Source: an uncultured Eisenbergiella sp.
GTDB lineage: Bacteria; Bacillota; Clostridia; Lachnospirales; Lachnospiraceae
DNA length: 64,000 bases
Assembly: GCA_910585455.1 (NCBI GenBank)
Contig: CAJUEL010000007.1
Span: 76,537 to 140,536 of the forward strand
Reading direction: 5' to 3'
Made by a program: the position numbers and the translations under genes. Shown here piece by piece: positions 17,024-26,262 of this stretch (its first letter is position 1; every line of letters begins with the position of its first letter). The notes under the pieces are model-generated. The model saw nothing but the letters and a program-made list of their open reading frames with translations. It was not told the DNA's origin and did not search any database.

Positions 17024-17081
17024 GTAGCGCTGTTCACGGCGCCGCCGGATGCGGACTGCCGGCAACACCGTGAACAGTAAC
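17024..17081. repeat. GTAAC-ended hairpin element
   Basis: A perfect 10-base stem, CTGTTCACGG (17030-17039) with CCGTGAACAG (17068-17077), flanked by GTAGC and TAAC. Its loop contains ATGCGGACTG, which also occurs inside the larger hairpin at 40863-40946, so the two look related. No T-run is present. Confidence 0.55.
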
Positions 17082-17154
17082 CTTTCAACCGATATTATCA
17101 AAAATAACACCCGCCTGCCCGACTTTTTCCGGACGAAATATTCCATCTGTCATA

Positions 17155-17194
17155 CAAAAAATCCGCAAGACAGCCTGTTTTTATCCTGCGGATT
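17155..17194 (-). terminator. Intrinsic terminator of the AAA ATPase gene
   Basis: On the minus strand AATCCGCA pairs with TGCGGATT (arms at 17187-17194 and 17160-17167), followed by a run of T (17155-17160). It lies 70 bases after the stop at 17264. Confidence 0.7.
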
Positions 17195-17263
17195 CTTATA
17201 TGTTCTTTATCGTTTACTTTCTGGCAGCAGGTACCCTGCCTGTAACGAAGCTGTGAAAAAACG

Positions 17264-18670
17264 TTACCGCTGCTTTACAAACCGCTTTAAAATATCAGAA
17301 TACGCAACCAGCGCTACATTCCCCAGCGCATCCGCCCTGTCCCGACACCCCCTGGTGAAGCCGCTTTTCGAAAACAAATAGAAATACACCTTGCTATAAC
17401 GAAATATTCTGCTCAGGCTCACCAGCTTTTCCAGCACACCGGTATCCACCTTTTCATTCGTCCATTTACATTCGCCAAACAGCGCGGTATCTTTATCCTG
17501 CTCTCCCATGATATCAATTTCCGCCTGACTGCGGGTAGAAGGGTCCGTCCCCCACCAACGCCCAAGGGAATGAAATTCCACAAAGGACTCCCCATCCAAC
17601 AACAGCTTCCAAAGATATTGCATGCAGATTTCTTCAAACACTTTACCCATATAATCTGACAAATGCGGTGCAATCCGTCGATAAACCAGATCTGCCGCCC
17701 CCCGCGCAATGGCGGAGCTGTTCTCCGGCACAAACCGATACCAAAACCGAAACATATTATCGTTTATGACATAGATTGATTTTCTGGCGTTTTTTTCACC
17801 ATAGGGCATTTCTTTCCGGACCAGCCCCAATGCCGCCAGATTTTTCAAATAGGCCGCGCATACGCTGGTATCTTCCCCTACCTTCGCAGATATTTCCGCC
17901 ATGCGGGAAGCGCCCGCCGCGATGGCTGTGACGATGGCATTATAGAGCGCCGGTTCCCGCACCTCCTGCTTCAGCAGATTTTCCGGTTCCTCGAAAAGAA
18001 AAGAGGTCGGATTCAAAAATGTATTTTTTATATTATCCTCAACACTGCACTCATCGTCCATTTGCAGCAGATATTGCGGCGTACCGCCCACAATGCCGTA
18101 AGCCAGAGCCTTATCTGTGTCGGTAAAATTCTGAAAATACCGGCAGGCATCCATAAAATCGAAGGGCAACACTTTCATCTGTGCCGTTCGCCTGCCGTAA
18201 AGCGGCGATTTATACGCCAGCACATGATCTTCCATATAAGACATGGATGATCCACAGAGAATCAGCATCAGCCTGGAGCTGTCCTTGTAACGATCGATCA
18301 AAAGCTGCAACGTGGACGCAAAGCTCCCGGACGAGCGCGCCACATAAGGATACTCGTCGATCACCAGAATCAGCCGCTCCTTTTGGGCCAACGAAAAAAC
18401 ATATTCCAATGCGTTCTGAAAGGACAAAAACATTGTCCCCATCTGAATTCCTGCACCAAACTCCAGAATGCTTTTGCTGAAATTTTCCAGGTTTTGGCGG
18501 TCATTGCTTTCCACGCCCATGAAATAAATCGCTTGTTTATCCCGGATAAACTGGCTGATCAGCGCGGTTTTCCCCACACGGCGGCGGCCATAAATCACCG
18601 CGAATTCAAATTTATCCGATGCATATAGCTTATTCAGGGAAGCCAACTCATTGTCTCTGCCAACAAACAT
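17264..18670 (-). CDS. Archaeal-type AAA ATPase with C-terminal DUF234-like nuclease domain
   Basis: A 468-residue protein that starts MFVGRDNELASLNKLY, the typical opening of this ATPase group. Walker A is YGRRRVGKTALI (about 26-37), Walker B LILVIDEYPY, and CGSSMSYM marks sensor 1. The C-terminal part carries QAEIDIMG and, 15 or so residues later, FGECKW, the D/E-x-K pattern of a PD-(D/E)XK-like DUF234 domain. The family's function is poorly known. The start at 18670 follows GGAGG by 7 bases. It is one of three AAA-plus-nuclease-like proteins in this window. Confidence 0.82.
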   Translation of the reverse strand: MFVGRDNELASLNKLYASDKFEFAVIYGRRRVGKTALISQFIRDKQAIYFMGVESNDRQNLENFSKSILEFGAGIQMGTMFLSFQNALEYVFSLAQKERLILVIDEYPYVARSSGSFASTLQLLIDRYKDSSRLMLILCGSSMSYMEDHVLAYKSPLYGRRTAQMKVLPFDFMDACRYFQNFTDTDKALAYGIVGGTPQYLLQMDDECSVEDNIKNTFLNPTSFLFEEPENLLKQEVREPALYNAIVTAIAAGASRMAEISAKVGEDTSVCAAYLKNLAALGLVRKEMPYGEKNARKSIYVINDNMFRFWYRFVPENSSAIARGAADLVYRRIAPHLSDYMGKVFEEICMQYLWKLLLDGESFVEFHSLGRWWGTDPSTRSQAEIDIMGEQDKDTALFGECKWTNEKVDTGVLEKLVSLSRIFRYSKVYFYLFSKSGFTRGCRDRADALGNVALVAYSDILKRFVKQR

Positions 18671-18695
18671 GCTATTTCCTCCATTCCCTGTCTCA

Positions 18696-18724
18696 ACCAT
18701 ATCATATTCATGCAATTTAGTCAA
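18696..18724 (-). promoter_or_regulatory. Candidate promoter of the AAA ATPase gene
   Basis: TTGACT (18719-18724) and TATGGT (18696-18701) on the minus strand are 17 bases apart, upstream of the ATG at 18670 in an AT-rich intergenic stretch. The expected leader is only about 20 bases. Confidence 0.5.
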
Positions 18725-18859
18725 TTACGATTTACTTATTTTAAAATTAGTAATTTATATATCACTAAAATCTCTCATTTATCCAAATATCCGCTGTCGC
18801 CACGCTTTCACGCGCCCTGCACATTTATCGCGCAGGCCTGGCGGAATCGCAGCATCTTT

Positions 18860-20620
18860 TTACAAACCCTCCGCACAGTCATCATAATACTGCGCCTGTG
18901 CCTGAAACATCTGCCGGTATTTCCCGTTTTCCATTTGCATCAGCTCGTCGTGGCTCCCGCGCTCCACAATGCCCCTGTCGGCGACCACAAAAATCTCGTC
19001 ACAGAAGCGGCAGCTCCACAGCCGGTGAGAAATCAAAAAGGCAGTCTTTCCGGCAATGAGCCTGCGGAAATCCTCGAAAATCTCATATTCGGCTTTGGCG
19101 TCAAAGGCAGAGGTCGGCTCATCCAGCAGAATGATGCCCGCATTCTTATAAAGGGCGCGCGCCGTCGCCAGCTTCTGGCTCTGTCCATAGGAAAATTCCT
19201 TCCCCTCCGGCTCAAACAGCTTATAAATATAAGTATCCATACCGTTTTTCTGCCCCCGCACCATGTCCAGCATCCCGACCGATTCCAGCGTCTTTTCCAC
19301 GCTGCCCCTTCCGGCGTACGCCGTTTCCAGGTTTTCACGGACCGTAAAGGAAAACATCTGAAAATCCTGATAAATTGCGGACAGCGCTTCCCGTCCGTCC
19401 CCCTGCAGCTCTTTCCCGCCGATGAAAATCCGTCCGGAAGTGGGAACCAGAAAGCCGGACAAAAGCTTCGCAATCGTCGTCTTCCCGCTGCCGTTTTCTC
19501 CCACCAGCGCGACCACCTTCCCCGCCGGAACCTGAAAGCTGATGTCGGACAAAATCTCTTTGCCCGGCAGATACCCGAAGGATACATGGGAGAATTCCAC
19601 CTCCTGTGGGCTTTCCTGACAGGCGCTGCTGCCGCCAATTTCCGCCGGAATCCGGTCAAACTCCATGAATTTGTCCAAAAACCGGCTGCGCGTGCCCAGA
19701 TTGACGAAGGCGCCAATCAGCTGAAATATGGCATTTCCGAAATTGATGAACAGCCCGGTTACCTCAAAAAATTTATCGACCGAAACCGCCCTCCGGAACA
19801 AATCCAGCGCCGCCACAAAATACACGAAATAAATCTGCACCTGCAAAACCAGGGTTTCCCAGACGTCAAGGGACGCCGCCCTGTAAAAATACTGGGAAAA
19901 GTCCTTCACTTCCTTATCATTCAGCTCCCGTATTTTCTTCATGAGGATTTTATCGATCCTGAATATGCGGATATCCTTCCCCATGGAAAAATCATTTGTG
20001 ACAGAATCATAGTAATTCAGCTTGCGCTCCACAAGCCCAACGCGCATCATAACCTGCCGGAACCGCTGATTCTGCAATGCAGAGAGCGCCAGATGAATGC
20101 ACACAGTCACCAGAATCGGAATGATCAGCCACAGCTTATAATCCGCCAGCAAAACGGCAGTTGTCAGAATCGTGATGAGTCCGCCCACCACGGCAGGAAT
20201 CACCGTCTCAAACACAAACTCAAAATTTCCCCACTCCAGAATGGGAAGCAGCGCCTCCTGCCGCATATCCTGCAGGCGCGGAGATTCCAGATCCCCATAC
20301 CGCATGCGCATCATTTTCTGCCCGACATAGAGGGTGAACTTATCCTTTAGCAGCTCCATCAGGGTTTTAAAACGGTTTGCCAGAAAGCTCTGCAAAATGC
20401 CCGAAATCCCGTGAAATGCCAGCAGCCGGACCATGCACCGCACAATATCCTCTGCCGGAGCATGGACCGTCAGCGCTTCCAGCAGCCGCGCGGTCAAAAG
20501 CAGCGTCACGATCGGCGAAACGGCTTTTATGACCGTGGACAAAAGGCTGCATGCCATCGCGTTCCAGGACATGGGAGCAACCTTTCTGATAAAATAAACA
20601 AGCGCTTTCCAGCTTTTCAT
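18860..20620 (-). CDS. ABC transporter half-molecule (fused permease/ATPase) D
   Basis: A 586-residue exporter-type half-transporter: membrane domain about 1-330, then an ATPase with Walker A VGENGSGKTTIAKLL, Walker B ILLDEPTSAFDAKAE and ISHRLW. The signature reads FSYGQSQKLATARAL, with Tyr in place of the first Gly of LSGGQ. Its ATG overlaps the stop of the preceding gene as ATGA, and GGGAGGAGG lies just upstream. It forms a pair, probably a heterodimer, with half-molecule C. No recognisable substrate gene or dedicated regulator is adjacent. Confidence 0.87.
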   Translation of the reverse strand: MKSWKALVYFIRKVAPMSWNAMACSLLSTVIKAVSPIVTLLLTARLLEALTVHAPAEDIVRCMVRLLAFHGISGILQSFLANRFKTLMELLKDKFTLYVGQKMMRMRYGDLESPRLQDMRQEALLPILEWGNFEFVFETVIPAVVGGLITILTTAVLLADYKLWLIIPILVTVCIHLALSALQNQRFRQVMMRVGLVERKLNYYDSVTNDFSMGKDIRIFRIDKILMKKIRELNDKEVKDFSQYFYRAASLDVWETLVLQVQIYFVYFVAALDLFRRAVSVDKFFEVTGLFINFGNAIFQLIGAFVNLGTRSRFLDKFMEFDRIPAEIGGSSACQESPQEVEFSHVSFGYLPGKEILSDISFQVPAGKVVALVGENGSGKTTIAKLLSGFLVPTSGRIFIGGKELQGDGREALSAIYQDFQMFSFTVRENLETAYAGRGSVEKTLESVGMLDMVRGQKNGMDTYIYKLFEPEGKEFSYGQSQKLATARALYKNAGIILLDEPTSAFDAKAEYEIFEDFRRLIAGKTAFLISHRLWSCRFCDEIFVVADRGIVERGSHDELMQMENGKYRQMFQAQAQYYDDCAEGL

Positions 20621-22422
20621 AAGGCTTCCTCCTCCCTCTTATAATATTTTGCCTGCATTTCATAGATTTCCCGATAGGGCGCACAGCTTTCCAAAAGCTC
20701 GTCGTGGGTTCCCTGCGCAAAAACCTGTCCGTTTTCCAAAAAAAGCACCTGATCGCAAAAGCGGTTGGAATTTAAGCGGTGTGAGATAAAAACGGTGGTC
20801 TTTCCCTTTGAGATCCGGTCAAAGCTTTCATATATGCTCTTTTCCGCCAGCGCATCCAGCGCCGCCGTCGGCTCATCCAGCAGCAGAATATCTCCCTGTC
20901 TGTAAACCGCCCGGGCGATGCAAAGCCGCTGGCTCTCCCCGCCTGAAAATTCTACGCCATCGTCATACAGATATTTTAATACATTGCTGTTTTCCTGCTG
21001 CGGCAGCGCCCTGACCTTTTCTTCCATGCCGACAGCGCGCAGCGCCTCCCACATCAAAGAAGCGTCCGCCCGTCCTTCCTCCAGACAAATATTTTCTGCG
21101 ACCGTGCATGCAAACAGCCTGCTCTCCTGAAATACGGCAGCCACCTGTTTTTGATACTCCTGCACGCCATATTCCCGGATATCCTTCCCGTTTAGCAGAA
21201 TCCTCCCGGAATCCGGACGATACAGCCGGCAGATCAGCTTGACAATCGTGCTCTTTCCCGCGCCGTTCAAGCCCACGATCGAAACATGGGTTCCGGCTTC
21301 AATCCGGAAGCTCAGCTCGTGCAAAACGTCTTTTTCCGTGCCGGGATAGCGAAAGCAAACCCGGTCAAACACCAGCTCCGCCTTCTGTCCCGCCGCCAAA
21401 GGCGCAGCTGCGTCCCCGCCCCTGCCTGCAGGGAGAAGCTCCTGTTCCACAAATCTGCGATAGTCCTCTATGGACACGTTTAAGGAAAATAACTGCCCCA
21501 GGTCCGCGATCAGCCCCCTGGAAATCACGTGGAAGGATGCGGCAAGCCCCGTATAGAGAATGAAATCGTCCACCTGCAGCCCGCTTTTCAAATACGCCTG
21601 CAGCAGATAAAAATATATAAAAGCCTCGCAGACCAGATTGAGCAATATCTCGATGCCCTGCGTGCAGGTCTGTCTGCGTTCCAGCGCCCGGTTCAGGGCA
21701 TATTTCTCCGCTTTCTGCCGGTGAAACTTCTGCGTCAGAATATCCGGCATGTGAAACAACCGCACCTCCTTGCCGAAACGGTAGTCGAACATGGTCTGAA
21801 ACAAATAATCCTTTTTCCGGTCCGCATTGGCAAGCGCGCTACGCTTTTCTTTCTCTTCCTTTTTCAGACCATACATGGCAAGCGCATCCAGGAACATACA
21901 GCACGCAAAAACCAGCAAAATCCATGGACCAAGCCGCGCAAGCAGCACCGCATAGCCTGTCAGCAAAAAAATCGCCGAAACGCTTCTGCAAAAGGTCTCT
22001 ATTATGGGCTGCACCTGCGAAATACACACCTTTGCCAGCCTGATCTCATCCAGAACCCTGCTGTCCTCCGTCATCGGAAAGGGCATGGTCATGGACCGCT
22101 CCTGCACATCCTCCCTGAGCTTAAAGCCGAAATTGGTAAGATAGAAGCCGTTGCGGCGCAGATAATAATTATGGATTCCATTGCATATGCTGGTAATCAC
22201 AAAGAAGGCCGCCACGATGCCGAGAAGCCCAAAAAGCGGCAGCTCCTCCAGCACCGCCCATATCACCATTTTGGGAAACAGCACATTACAAAGCGGAATC
22301 ACCAGCCCTGTCAGCACCATGGTAACGCAGACAAGAGGCAGCCGGTGATCGGAACTGCTCAATTTTTTGATGATGTATCCGTAATTGGAAAAGATGGAAA
22401 AGAAGGTGTTTTTGGATTTCAT
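20617..22422 (-). CDS. ABC transporter half-molecule (fused permease/ATPase) C
   Basis: A 601-residue half-transporter. The membrane domain is N-terminal. The ATPase shows Walker A VGLNGAGKSTIVKLI, signature FSGGESQRLCIARAVY, Walker B ILLLDEPTAALD and ISHRLN. The ATG follows GGGAGGAG by 7 bases, and the stop overlaps the next gene's ATG by 4 bases. With half-molecule D it makes the second exporter pair in the window. The two pairs are of the same general build but clearly diverged. Confidence 0.88.
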   Translation of the reverse strand: MKSKNTFFSIFSNYGYIIKKLSSSDHRLPLVCVTMVLTGLVIPLCNVLFPKMVIWAVLEELPLFGLLGIVAAFFVITSICNGIHNYYLRRNGFYLTNFGFKLREDVQERSMTMPFPMTEDSRVLDEIRLAKVCISQVQPIIETFCRSVSAIFLLTGYAVLLARLGPWILLVFACCMFLDALAMYGLKKEEKEKRSALANADRKKDYLFQTMFDYRFGKEVRLFHMPDILTQKFHRQKAEKYALNRALERRQTCTQGIEILLNLVCEAFIYFYLLQAYLKSGLQVDDFILYTGLAASFHVISRGLIADLGQLFSLNVSIEDYRRFVEQELLPAGRGGDAAAPLAAGQKAELVFDRVCFRYPGTEKDVLHELSFRIEAGTHVSIVGLNGAGKSTIVKLICRLYRPDSGRILLNGKDIREYGVQEYQKQVAAVFQESRLFACTVAENICLEEGRADASLMWEALRAVGMEEKVRALPQQENSNVLKYLYDDGVEFSGGESQRLCIARAVYRQGDILLLDEPTAALDALAEKSIYESFDRISKGKTTVFISHRLNSNRFCDQVLFLENGQVFAQGTHDELLESCAPYREIYEMQAKYYKREEEAL

Positions 22423-22476
22423 TCTACGCTCCTCCCGTTATTGCCGCAATTTATGCCGGCGGCTGCATTCTTTGTC

Positions 22477-22506
22477 ATTATAGCATTTTCTCACTTTTTA
22501 TGTCGC
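22477..22506 (-). promoter_or_regulatory. Candidate promoter of the second ABC pair
   Basis: A perfect TATAAT (22477-22482, minus strand) with GCGACA (22501-22506) 18 bases upstream. The leader to the ATG at 22422 would be about 50 bases. Confidence 0.5.
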
Positions 22507-22570
22507 CAATCTTTCTGCCGCTTTTTTGTAAACTATCACTACCTGACGCTATGGCAAATATATCAAAAAT

Positions 22571-22606
22571 GAACCGGAAGTATCTCGTTCCTTCCGGTTC
22601 GCTCTT
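22571..22606 (-). terminator. Intrinsic terminator of the 222-residue protein gene
   Basis: GAACCGGAAG and CTTCCGGTTC form a perfect 10-base stem (22571-22580 with 22591-22600). On the minus strand it is followed by ATTTTTG, and on the plus strand by GCTCTTTGTTTT, so it can act both ways. It lies 20 bases past the stop at 22626. Confidence 0.75.
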
Positions 22607-22625
22607 TGTTTTATTTTCGTATTTA

Positions 22626-23294
22626 TCATGCCAGCAGCTTTAAAAGCGCTTCAAATCTGGAAGTCCGGTCATTCTCGTAATCCAGGTAATCCTTTACAGA
22701 GAAAAACTGATCTCTGTTCATCGTAAAGCTGTTATTGAGCAGCCACTCCTTCATGGATTCCATGTCTTTTCTGTATGCGAGCATGTTTTCCCACAGATTC
22801 CCGGCGACATTCAGCTTTCCGTAGGTCTCCGTGCACCATGCGGGCGTCTGGCTCAGTGTTGCGCCGGGCGCTGCCTTTTTTATGCACTGTGAAGCAACAT
22901 CTTTGGCAGATATGACATTCATATTGGTCAGATCCGCCATCAGATTCCAGTAGCTTTGCTTATCCATACAGGAAAGATCATAGGTGGATTTCAGGTAGGA
23001 AATCTGTTCCTCCGTCAGCTCGGCCGTCCCGTCCGCTTCCCAGTTCACGGGCGTTGCAGTCTCATATCCGCCTGTCAGCAGGTGACCGACATTATCCTTA
23101 TGCTCCCGAATCACCTCTGCGTAGAAGTCCTCCATATAGCCGTCATTTTTCCCGGCGGAGGGTTTCACCTTCTTTTTATTGGAAATTGCTGACAAATCCA
23201 CCGAAAATCTCGATGCGGACGGCTGGCGCTGCAGCAGGAAAGCGGCAGGCATGGCTACCTGCTGATTTTGCTTTACGCGCGGTAATGCGATCAT
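22626..23294 (-). CDS. Unknown 222-residue protein
   Basis: The protein starts MIALPRVKQNQQVAMPAAFL at an ATG 8 bases after a full AAAGGAGG. I do not recognise a family. It has no signal peptide or membrane helix. The N-terminal 60 residues are basic and Ser/Ala-rich and look unstructured. The rest (about 60-222) is a helical, Trp/Tyr-containing domain with LTEEQISYLKSTYDLSCMDK and KDVASQCIKKAAPGATLSQT. A strong own promoter (23367-23395) and terminator make it a single-gene unit, divergent from the HTH-TPR regulator. Confidence 0.65.
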   Translation of the reverse strand: MIALPRVKQNQQVAMPAAFLLQRQPSASRFSVDLSAISNKKKVKPSAGKNDGYMEDFYAEVIREHKDNVGHLLTGGYETATPVNWEADGTAELTEEQISYLKSTYDLSCMDKQSYWNLMADLTNMNVISAKDVASQCIKKAAPGATLSQTPAWCTETYGKLNVAGNLWENMLAYRKDMESMKEWLLNNSFTMNRDQFFSVKDYLDYENDRTSRFEALLKLLA

Positions 23295-23366
23295 AATAAC
23301 ATCCTCCTTTTCATAAACTGCCTTCATATCTCTGAGGAATATAAAAGGGTGTGAATCATCAGCTAT

Positions 23367-23395
23367 ATGATATACTACGGTTTTAAGCCTGTCAA
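23367..23395 (-). promoter_or_regulatory. Near-consensus promoter of the 222-residue protein gene
   Basis: TTGACA (23390-23395) and TATCAT (23367-23372) on the minus strand with 17 bases between them. The leader to the ATG at 23294 is about 66 bases. Confidence 0.75.
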
Positions 23396-23566
23396 GTATT
23401 ACATTCGTTCTTACAACTGTCAAATACATTCCCTGCCTGGCAATCTATGCTTTCATTTCATATGCCTCCTCTCCAAATTTGCTCTTTTACACATATAATT
23501 ATAATTTCACCGTTCTCCCATTACCAGATAAGCAAGCGGAAACATTTTTGTTTCCATTTATGTATA

Positions 23567-23595
23567 TTGCCCAATCTACTAATATTCTATATAAT
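23567..23595 (+). promoter_or_regulatory. Promoter of the HTH-TPR regulator gene
   Basis: A perfect TATAAT (23590-23595) with TTGCCC (23567-23572) 17 bases upstream. The expected start is near 23602 and the ATG is at 23655. Confidence 0.6.
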
Positions 23596-23654
23596 GATAT
23601 CTATACGGGAATACCAATAGATATTACATATCAAAGCGCGCAAGGGGTATAAAC

Positions 23655-25565
23655 ATGAGTGTAAAAGATGCAGGAAAAACAATCCGTGAAGCCCGTCTGA
23701 AAGCCGGAATGACACAGGAACAATTGTCCTCCAACATTTGTTCAGCGCTGTCATTATCCCGCATTGAAAACGGCAGCGCCGGAGTCAGCCCTTCCACCTT
23801 CCGGGCTCTGATGGCGCATGCGGGTGTTCCCTGCGAGACTTTTCCCATCTTTGAAAACTGGAATGATTATGAATGCTTCTTCCATCTGCGGCACGCGAGG
23901 TTTTATCTCGATGCCTGGCAGCTGGAACCGGCTTTTGCAGAGCTGGAACAGGTGGAGAAGCGGAATTGGAACAACAATAAATTCTATTATCAGGAGTGGC
24001 TTCTCCTCCATGGAATTTTGCAGTTCCGTTCCGGCTGCTGTGACCATACGCGGTTATATGATTTTTTTCTGAAAGCATTACAGATTTCCAGACCTACTAT
24101 TGACCTTGCGGATTTTAAAAATCAGCTACTCTCCATTACGGAAATGGAGCTTCTGATTTTTCTCGCTCAGGAAGCGCTTTATAATAGCCGTCTGGATGAA
24201 GCCGCATCCATCTGTGCGCAGGTGCATACCTATCTGCTAAAGCGACAGCTGACCAGTCTGGAACGGAATCAATTGCTGGCGGAGCATGCCATCGTATACG
24301 GTAAATACCTGATCGCCACCCACGATTATGATGCCGCATTCCTGCTTCTGGATACAAACCGCCACCAGATGGTTGCGGACGTCAACTATGCGCCTTTATT
24401 TGAGCTGGCCTTTCTGACCGGACTGGCTTCTTTTTCTCTCTGTCAGCAGGCAGATGCCTGGCAGCATTTCAAAAGCGCCTTTTATTCTGCCCACGCAGTG
24501 GGAAGCTGCTACGCCACCACATGCAGGAATTATATCCGAAATCACCTCGCCACCGACATTCCGGAAAATCTGCTGTTGCTTCCGGACGTTCCCCTGCGGC
24601 ATTTTCCCTTAAAAAGGATCCAAAATGCCGACTCCTTTTCTGACGGTGTTTTTGATTGCTACCAAAAGGGCGTCGTCATGATAGGCGACCTGATTCACCG
24701 GCTCCGCACAGAGCAGAAAATATCCCAGCGGGTTCTATGCCAAGGCTTATGCAGTCCCTCCTTTCTGTCAAAAATTGAAAGCGGAGCTCTACAGCCGGAT
24801 ATCATTCTGGCCGAAACGCTGCTGCAGCGTCTCGGATTGTCAGACCGGGAATTCGCTTTCTGTGGAAATGCCCACGAGGCCAGGCTGCACCATTTCAAAA
24901 TCAGCCTGATCCGTTATCACTATTTGCCTGACGAAAACAGCGCTTCGATGTTACAGGAAATGAAGCAGCTTCTGACAGAAGAAGATTCTGTTTTATACCG
25001 GCAGTTTTGCTTTTATATGGAAGCCCGGCACGCAAAACCGGCAGAGGAACGCATAACACTTTTTCAAAAAGCGCTTGCATGTACTCTGCCGGACTTTTCC
25101 ATTGATAAAATCACGGAATATCGCCTTTCATGGATGGAATTGACACTCCTGAACAATATTGCCTGGACCTATATTGATACGGATACGCCGTACCAGAGCC
25201 TTGTGTATCTCAGGCGAATTCTGGATTACCACAGCGCCGCAAAAACGGATATTATTTTGCAAAAGCAAACACTTAGCATTACTCTGATCCGCCTCTACCG
25301 GACTCTATATTGCCACAAATACTTTAAAGAAATGGTTGATTTACCTGAGTTAGAAAATTTTTCTATTTTAAAATATGCTGCTGGTCAACTCGGCGCTTTT
25401 CATTTCTATTTATGTCAGGCTTTCGCAGAGTGCAAACAATATGAAAGGATTTCTAACTCTGCGCTCTATGCCTGTGGTCTGGAAATTTTACGCGAGTTTT
25501 CTAATAACAAAACTCTGTTACTAAAATATCTTTGGGAAGATTTTTCAATTAGTGTTCATTACTGA
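23655..25565 (+). CDS. Tandem HTH-TPR regulator (two XRE domains, two helical-repeat regions)
   Basis: A 636-residue protein with an unusual doubled layout. An XRE helix-turn-helix fills residues 5-58 (IREARLKAGMTQEQLSSNIC, LSRIENG). A helical TPR-like region runs about 70-330. A second XRE domain follows at about 344-398 (IGDLIHRLRTEQKISQRVLC, SFLSKIESGALQPD), then another helical region to the end. XRE-plus-TPR proteins of the Rgg/PlcR (RNPP) type bind exported and re-imported peptides. The stop codon directly abuts the stop of a small secreted-peptide gene on the other strand, an arrangement known from Rgg-peptide pairs. Ligand and targets are unknown. Confidence 0.8.
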   Translation: MSVKDAGKTIREARLKAGMTQEQLSSNICSALSLSRIENGSAGVSPSTFRALMAHAGVPCETFPIFENWNDYECFFHLRHARFYLDAWQLEPAFAELEQVEKRNWNNNKFYYQEWLLLHGILQFRSGCCDHTRLYDFFLKALQISRPTIDLADFKNQLLSITEMELLIFLAQEALYNSRLDEAASICAQVHTYLLKRQLTSLERNQLLAEHAIVYGKYLIATHDYDAAFLLLDTNRHQMVADVNYAPLFELAFLTGLASFSLCQQADAWQHFKSAFYSAHAVGSCYATTCRNYIRNHLATDIPENLLLLPDVPLRHFPLKRIQNADSFSDGVFDCYQKGVVMIGDLIHRLRTEQKISQRVLCQGLCSPSFLSKIESGALQPDIILAETLLQRLGLSDREFAFCGNAHEARLHHFKISLIRYHYLPDENSASMLQEMKQLLTEEDSVLYRQFCFYMEARHAKPAEERITLFQKALACTLPDFSIDKITEYRLSWMELTLLNNIAWTYIDTDTPYQSLVYLRRILDYHSAAKTDIILQKQTLSITLIRLYRTLYCHKYFKEMVDLPELENFSILKYAAGQLGAFHFYLCQAFAECKQYERISNSALYACGLEILREFSNNKTLLLKYLWEDFSISVHY

Positions 25566-25868
25566 TTAATCTTCAACCTTAGCATCTCCTCCCATATCTC
25601 CACAGGGATTTATTTCACCTTCCTTTCCATTTCCATCAGAAATCCCTATAGCGCTTTCCTCCCCATTCTCTTCCCCCATCTCTGATTCTGTTTCGCTTCC
25701 TGCTCCGCCGCCCTCTGCTCCATACTGACACTCCGTTTCTACATTGACGCGCTCCTCCGCCCGCACCGTGAGCAGTGCGCTCCCGCCTGCTGCCATCGAC
25801 AATGCCAGCGCTGCCGCCAGAATGGAAGCTTTCACTTTATTCACTGTTTCATTCATTTTCCTTTTCAT
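25566..25868 (-). CDS. Small secreted acidic peptide precursor
   Basis: A 100-residue product from the third of three tandem ATGs, 8 bases after AAGGAG. It has a basic N-terminus (MKRKMNETVNKVKAS), a hydrophobic stretch (ILAAALALSMAAGGSALL), and a plausible signal peptidase site after VRA at residue 37. The mature part, about 63 residues, is rich in Glu and Gly, with two Cys (ETECQY and NPCGDMGGD), and ends DAKVED. It is tail-to-tail with the HTH-TPR regulator, stop against stop. It may be a pheromone precursor, but no mature peptide can be named from sequence. Confidence 0.65.
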   Translation of the reverse strand: MKRKMNETVNKVKASILAAALALSMAAGGSALLTVRAEERVNVETECQYGAEGGGAGSETESEMGEENGEESAIGISDGNGKEGEINPCGDMGGDAKVED

Positions 25869-26262
25869 CATCATAACTCCTTCCGTCAGTCAAAATTATT
25901 CTGATAGATAGCGAACGGCAAAAATCTTTTCCTCATGTCGTTTGCTGTGCCGATTTTGCTGCACGCGACGCAATATATACCGGACAAAATCGTGCGCATC
26001 CCCCGAAGAGATATCGCAAACGGCAGTTATTTTTGTCGCCCACGATTGAAGAAACCGTTTCACAATTTCTTCTCTTAAATTTTTATTATAGATCAATTAT
26101 TCCAACTGCGGAACTACAGAAAATGAAATATTTTATTTTCCATTTATGTATACTTCGTCAGTTCCTTCACCATTTATTATGAAAGCGCCACAAAAAAACA
26201 GAGAAATAATTCTGAACGATCAGTTATTTCTCTGCTTTGCAGCCGGAATATAAATTTATATC
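25869..26262. other. AT-rich stretch upstream of the peptide gene
   Basis: Contains a minus-strand TATAAT (26085-26090) without a good -35, which could start the peptide mRNA with a leader of about 210 bases. It also contains the terminator at 26192-26234. A 66-codon TTG-initiated frame (25896-26096) lies here but begins on the TATAAT itself and has no clear ribosome site, so it is not called a gene. Confidence 0.4.
26192..26234 (-). terminator. Intrinsic terminator after the broken nuclease gene
   Basis: CAGAGAAATAA and TTATTTCTCTG (26199-26209 and 26224-26234) form a perfect 11-base stem. On the minus strand it is followed by seven T (26192-26198). Confidence 0.8.

Larger units (their letters stand above)
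23295..23654. other. Divergent intergenic region with two promoters
   Basis: About 360 AT-rich bases between the 222-residue protein gene and the HTH-TPR regulator. It carries the near-consensus minus-strand promoter and the plus-strand TTGCCC/TATAAT promoter (23567-23595). Either could be the target of the regulator. No other structure was seen. Confidence 0.5.

Noticed and set aside
25896..26096. 66-codon TTG-started frame upstream of the secreted peptide gene
   Set aside because: It has no convincing ribosome site, and its first codons form a TATAAT box that more likely belongs to the peptide gene promoter.
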